The position numbers were made by a program, and so were the translations under genes. This document shows, piece after piece, positions 61,502 through 64,000 of a DNA stretch of 64,000 nucleotides. A model generated the notes under the pieces. That model made no database searches, was not told the origin of the DNA, and worked only from the letters and a program-made list of their open reading frames with translations. Numbering within the stretch: position 1 is the stretch's first letter; each line of letters begins with the position of its first letter. This stretch comes from Chitinophaga jiangningensis (GTDB lineage: Bacteria; Bacteroidota; Bacteroidia; Chitinophagales; Chitinophagaceae): NCBI RefSeq assembly GCF_900142605.1, contig NZ_FRBL01000009.1, positions 62,001 to 126,000 of the forward strand. The letters are read 5' to 3'.

Positions 61502-62563
61502 ATGGCGTTATTTCCCCAAATCAAACAATTTATTCGTTCTTACTACCGTGAAGGCGTGCAGCTGTTTTTGAGTCGACCGGTGAATCCCATCGAACAGCCC
61601 TGGCACGAAATCACGGATGGATTCCCTACCCCGCCACTCATTGAAGAAAACTACACCGACCTGGCCTACAAAGCCATGAACACCATACACTACTTTAAAT
61701 CAGCACTGCAAACGCCGCGGGAACAGCAACACCACTTCGCCGTGCGCGTGCGCATCATTACCGATAAAAACACTGCCGAGCCCTGGTTAACATCTCCCCA
61801 AATAATGGATGGAAAAGTGACCGGCATTATCGCCAATAAAACAAACCTGCGCCGCCACCGGCCGGGCAAAAAAATTACCCTCCCGGAAGAAGCCATCCTC
61901 GACTGGATGATGGTAGAAGACGGATACCTCCTCGGTGGCTACTCCATCCGCCTCGGTATCAAAAACCTGGAACGCTGGGACCGCCGCACCGTGTACGACA
62001 ACCTCCCCTTCCAGGTAGATGATGGTAACGATCATTTCAAACACGACCTCAGCACACCGGAAGGTGCACTGCTCCTCCTCGGCGATGCCATCGATGAAAG
62101 AGATGCGGATAAAATCCACTACTGTAAAGACTTCTATCGGGAAGCACTGTACCTGCTGGGTACCACCACACACCCCAGTGTACCCAAACCCATTACAGAA
62201 GATATGGTGCAAATGCTGGAACAGCGACTGGAAGAGGTTTTCATGAAGTTTAACCTGCTCCCCGAAACCACCTCCTTCTACGATGCTAAACGCGCCTTCC
62301 TCTACCGCCGGGAATGCCCCATGAATGTTTGGGAAATAACAGAAATTAGAACATATTACAATCCGAAATTCAAAACCATGCACCTGATCAACGTGCAGGA
62401 AACAAAAGACGGATGGAAAGTACTCAGCAACATGAACGATGTACAACTCTATCCACGGCCCAAAAATGATAAAGGACCAATCATCGACCTGACAGGTGAC
62501 CATATAAAATTTTATGAAGACTACAACTTCCCGCTCTTCCTCAAAAACAGAAAAAAAGACTGA
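61502..62563 (+). CDS. Hypothetical protein with DUF2314-like segment
   Basis: 353 residues with no signal peptide. A central part (~80-150) reads 'AVRVRIITDKNTAEPWLTSP' and 'GKKITLPEEAILDWMMVEDG', which matches what I remember of the DUF2314 domain, whose role is unknown. The rest shows 'STPEGALLLLGDAIDERDAD', suggesting an enzyme-like fold without a known motif. Its 3' end overlaps the next gene by 50 bases in another frame. Confidence 0.7.
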   Translation: MALFPQIKQFIRSYYREGVQLFLSRPVNPIEQPWHEITDGFPTPPLIEENYTDLAYKAMNTIHYFKSALQTPREQQHHFAVRVRIITDKNTAEPWLTSPQIMDGKVTGIIANKTNLRRHRPGKKITLPEEAILDWMMVEDGYLLGGYSIRLGIKNLERWDRRTVYDNLPFQVDDGNDHFKHDLSTPEGALLLLGDAIDERDADKIHYCKDFYREALYLLGTTTHPSVPKPITEDMVQMLEQRLEEVFMKFNLLPETTSFYDAKRAFLYRRECPMNVWEITEIRTYYNPKFKTMHLINVQETKDGWKVLSNMNDVQLYPRPKNDKGPIIDLTGDHIKFYEDYNFPLFLKNRKKD

Positions 62564-63167
62564 CGAGCGAATAGACGCATATATCGAAAAAGCAGCAGAT
62601 TTTGCCAGGCCTATCCTGACACATCTCCGCGAACTGGTGCACAACGAATACCCGGAAATAGGCGAAACCATCAAATGGGGATTCCCACATTTTGAATACA
62701 ACGGCGCCATCCTCTTCAGCATGGCAGCTTTTAAAAAGCACTGCGCGGTAGTACTCTGGAAAGCCAGCCTCATGGAGGATCCGGATAACATCCTCTCCGA
62801 AGTAGGCGAATCAGGCATGGGACACCTGGGTAAACTCGAAACACTGAAGGACCTGCCCTCCGATAAAATCCTGAAGAAGTACCTGAAACAGGCCGCCAAA
62901 CTCATTGACGAAGGGGTAAAACTGCCGAAAAAGCCGGTGAGCAAGGAAAAGAAGGAAATTACCGCGCCGGCAGATCTGATGGCCGCACTGAAGAAAAATA
63001 AAGCAGCATTAAATACGTACGAGGCATTCAGCTACTCTAACAAAAAAGAATACGTAAGCTGGATTGAAGAAGCAAAAACGGAGGCTACCCGGCAAAGTCG
63101 CATTGCTAATGCGGTGGAGTGGATGGCGGAAGGGAAAATTCGTAATTGGAAATACCTTAAAAAATAA
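62514..63167 (+). CDS. YdeI/OmpD-associated family protein, DUF1801-type N-terminus
   Basis: 217 residues. The N-terminal DUF1801-like domain (~19-130) begins 'RIDAYIEKAADFARPILTHL' and includes 'PEIGETIKWGFPHFEYNG', the conserved patch of that family. The C-terminal YdeI-like part (~150-217) is 'APADLMAALKKNKAALNTYEA' style, ending in 'WMAEGKIRNWKYL'. No enzymatic function is known. ATG 62514 lies inside the preceding gene; no other in-frame ATG precedes residue 69, so the 50-base overlap is required for the full domain. It suggests coupled expression with the DUF2314-like gene. Confidence 0.85.
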   Translation: MKTTTSRSSSKTEKKTDERIDAYIEKAADFARPILTHLRELVHNEYPEIGETIKWGFPHFEYNGAILFSMAAFKKHCAVVLWKASLMEDPDNILSEVGESGMGHLGKLETLKDLPSDKILKKYLKQAAKLIDEGVKLPKKPVSKEKKEITAPADLMAALKKNKAALNTYEAFSYSNKKEYVSWIEEAKTEATRQSRIANAVEWMAEGKIRNWKYLKK

Positions 63168-63242
63168 CGTTTGGAGCCCCCTGCACCTCTGGTGCAGGGG
63201 GCTCCAAACGAAAGCGGGCCCCGTCGGGGCCCGCTTTCGTTT
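63168..63242. terminator. Two overlapping perfect hairpins between convergent genes
   Basis: Hairpin 1 has 20-base arms (63168-63187 and 63191-63210, loop TCT); hairpin 2 has 17-base arms (63206-63222 and 63226-63242, loop GTC). They share the bases AAACG (63206-63210), so they cannot form together. They end the YdeI-like gene on the plus strand and the radical SAM gene on the minus strand respectively. Confidence 0.75.
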
Positions 63243-63252
63243 GGGAAAAAAA

Positions 63253-64000
63253 TTATAACTTCAGTAACCCAATCTTATGCAAAGTATTGACCGGCTTATT
63301 ATCCCAAAATAATTCAAAATCTTCCAGCCCCGCGGCCTCATAATTCTCCTTTACCTCCTGTAACGTATACGTCCTGGCATTTTTAATATCCAGCTCGCGC
63401 AACATACCTGCCAGCCAGTTGCCCTGGGGTGGGTCCACCTTGATGTTAAACGGCTCCCGCTTTCCCTGGAACGTAAGGGAAGCCATTTCCCAGGTGCTAC
63501 CCTTCTTGGATTTTGTAACCACTTCAAGCGCTGGCTGCCTGCCTAAAAACACTACCTTGGAAGTAGGCTTCACTGTGCCCGCTTCTTCCTCAAAAAGCGC
63601 ACGGGTAATGAAATCCGGCGCTACCGATGTTTTGGGCACCTTGAAATCAAACCATTTATTCAATGGGTAATCCAGACAGGCACCGTGCATGAAGTTCAGC
63701 AGCGACTTCTTAAGCCCATAGCTGAAGCTTTCATGGTCCGCACCGGTAGGGTCCAGGTGCATGATATCATTATTGGCAAAAGTGCCGGTTTCTTCTGTTT
63801 CTTTCTGCACTTTGAATTTGGCAGGGTCCATACCTACAGGGCTGTGGGCTGTCATGGTAAACTGATGCCAGTAAGCCGACTGCAAAATACCTGCGGCAAA
63901 CATTTGTCGCACCATTTCCAGCGAGTCAATTGTTTCCTGGGCCGTTTGGGTAGGGAAGCCATACATCAGGTAGGCATGCACCATGATGCCTGCTTCGCTG
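63253..64000 (-). CDS. Radical SAM protein, C-terminal part
   Basis: About 249 codons; the start is beyond the right edge. The visible part begins 'SEAGIMVHAYLMYGFPTQT' and includes 'LEMVRQMFAAGILQSAYWHQ', which fits the end of a TIM-like barrel as in the B12-binding radical SAM proteins of Bacteroidota. The Fe-S cluster motif and any cobalamin domain would be in the missing N-terminal part. The C-terminal ~120 residues form an extra region with no known motif. Family assignment is probable, substrate unknown. Confidence 0.72.
   Translation of the reverse strand, partial: SEAGIMVHAYLMYGFPTQTAQETIDSLEMVRQMFAAGILQSAYWHQFTMTAHSPVGMDPAKFKVQKETEETGTFANNDIMHLDPTGADHESFSYGLKKSLLNFMHGACLDYPLNKWFDFKVPKTSVAPDFITRALFEEEAGTVKPTSKVVFLGRQPALEVVTKSKKGSTWEMASLTFQGKREPFNIKVDPPQGNWLAGMLRELDIKNARTYTLQEVKENYEAAGLEDFELFWDNKPVNTLHKIGLLKL

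Noticed and set aside
61787..62944. 385-codon minus-strand frame opposite the DUF2314-like and YdeI-like genes
   Set aside because: It covers two supported plus-strand genes and resembles no protein.

Overview
The window looks like the chromosome of a Bacteroidota bacterium, most likely Chitinophagaceae and close to Chitinophaga. This rests on protein style rather than a marker gene. There is a SusC/SusD pair with an STN-domain receptor and its ECF sigma/FecR switch, a type IX secretion sorting domain, many Bacteroidota-type lipoproteins, AsmA and outer-membrane barrel proteins, and almost no Shine-Dalgarno sequences. Most of the window has balanced base composition, but two stretches are visibly AT-richer (about 44.0-46.6 kb and 52.5-57.7 kb) and look acquired. 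No rRNA, CRISPR array, complete insertion sequence or prophage was seen. There is one tRNA, tRNA-Leu(CAG).

Layout. 0-6.5 kb: a truncated secreted protein, a small lipoprotein, a secreted gamma-glutamyltransferase, an outer-membrane barrel and a GH2 glycosidase with a helical tail. Just upstream of the GH2 gene lies a 163-bp terminal-inverted-repeat element with nested hairpins. 6.8-10.8 kb: an ECF sigma factor and a three-gene operon (polytopic membrane protein, DoxX/MauE-like protein, thioredoxin-fold lipoprotein). 11-18.7 kb: an AsmA-family protein, a barrel, a DUF6138-like protein, a lipoprotein and small membrane proteins. 18.7-24 kb: a secreted purple-acid-phosphatase-like enzyme with a T9SS tail, divergent from a di-heme cytochrome c peroxidase, then a dienelactone-hydrolase-like enzyme. 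24-28 kb: a compact four-gene tyrosinase operon with a Cys-rich membrane protein and a c-type cytochrome. 28-31.3 kb: a VOC protein divergent from a Crp/Fnr regulator, an AhpD-like protein and a serine hydrolase. 31.3-41 kb: a co-directional ECF sigma - FecR - SusC - SusD - TlpA - TlpA locus. 41-44 kb: a small secreted protein and a TonB-dependent-receptor-like barrel.

44.2-46.5 kb: an AT-rich two-gene cassette. It encodes a large protein with an HExxH metallopeptidase-like motif plus a four-cysteine cluster, and an overlapping 129-residue partner. I consider it the best candidate here for an undescribed system. 46.7-52.5 kb: ordinary enzymes and secreted proteins. 52.5-57.7 kb: an AT-rich island of hypothetical genes abutting tRNA-Leu, including a second HExxH protein (a lipoprotein) and a two-HTH protein. 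57.9-64 kb: a sulfatase, an ABC exporter pair, a DUF2314-like protein overlapping a YdeI-like gene, and the 3' end of a radical SAM gene.

The clearest functional unit is the sigma/FecR/SusCD locus, a cell-surface-signalled uptake system ending in two periplasmic redox proteins. The tyrosinase operon plausibly links a copper enzyme to a heme protein. Intergenic regions are unusually rich in near-perfect hairpins, several with three-base loops, which I read mostly as transcription terminators.
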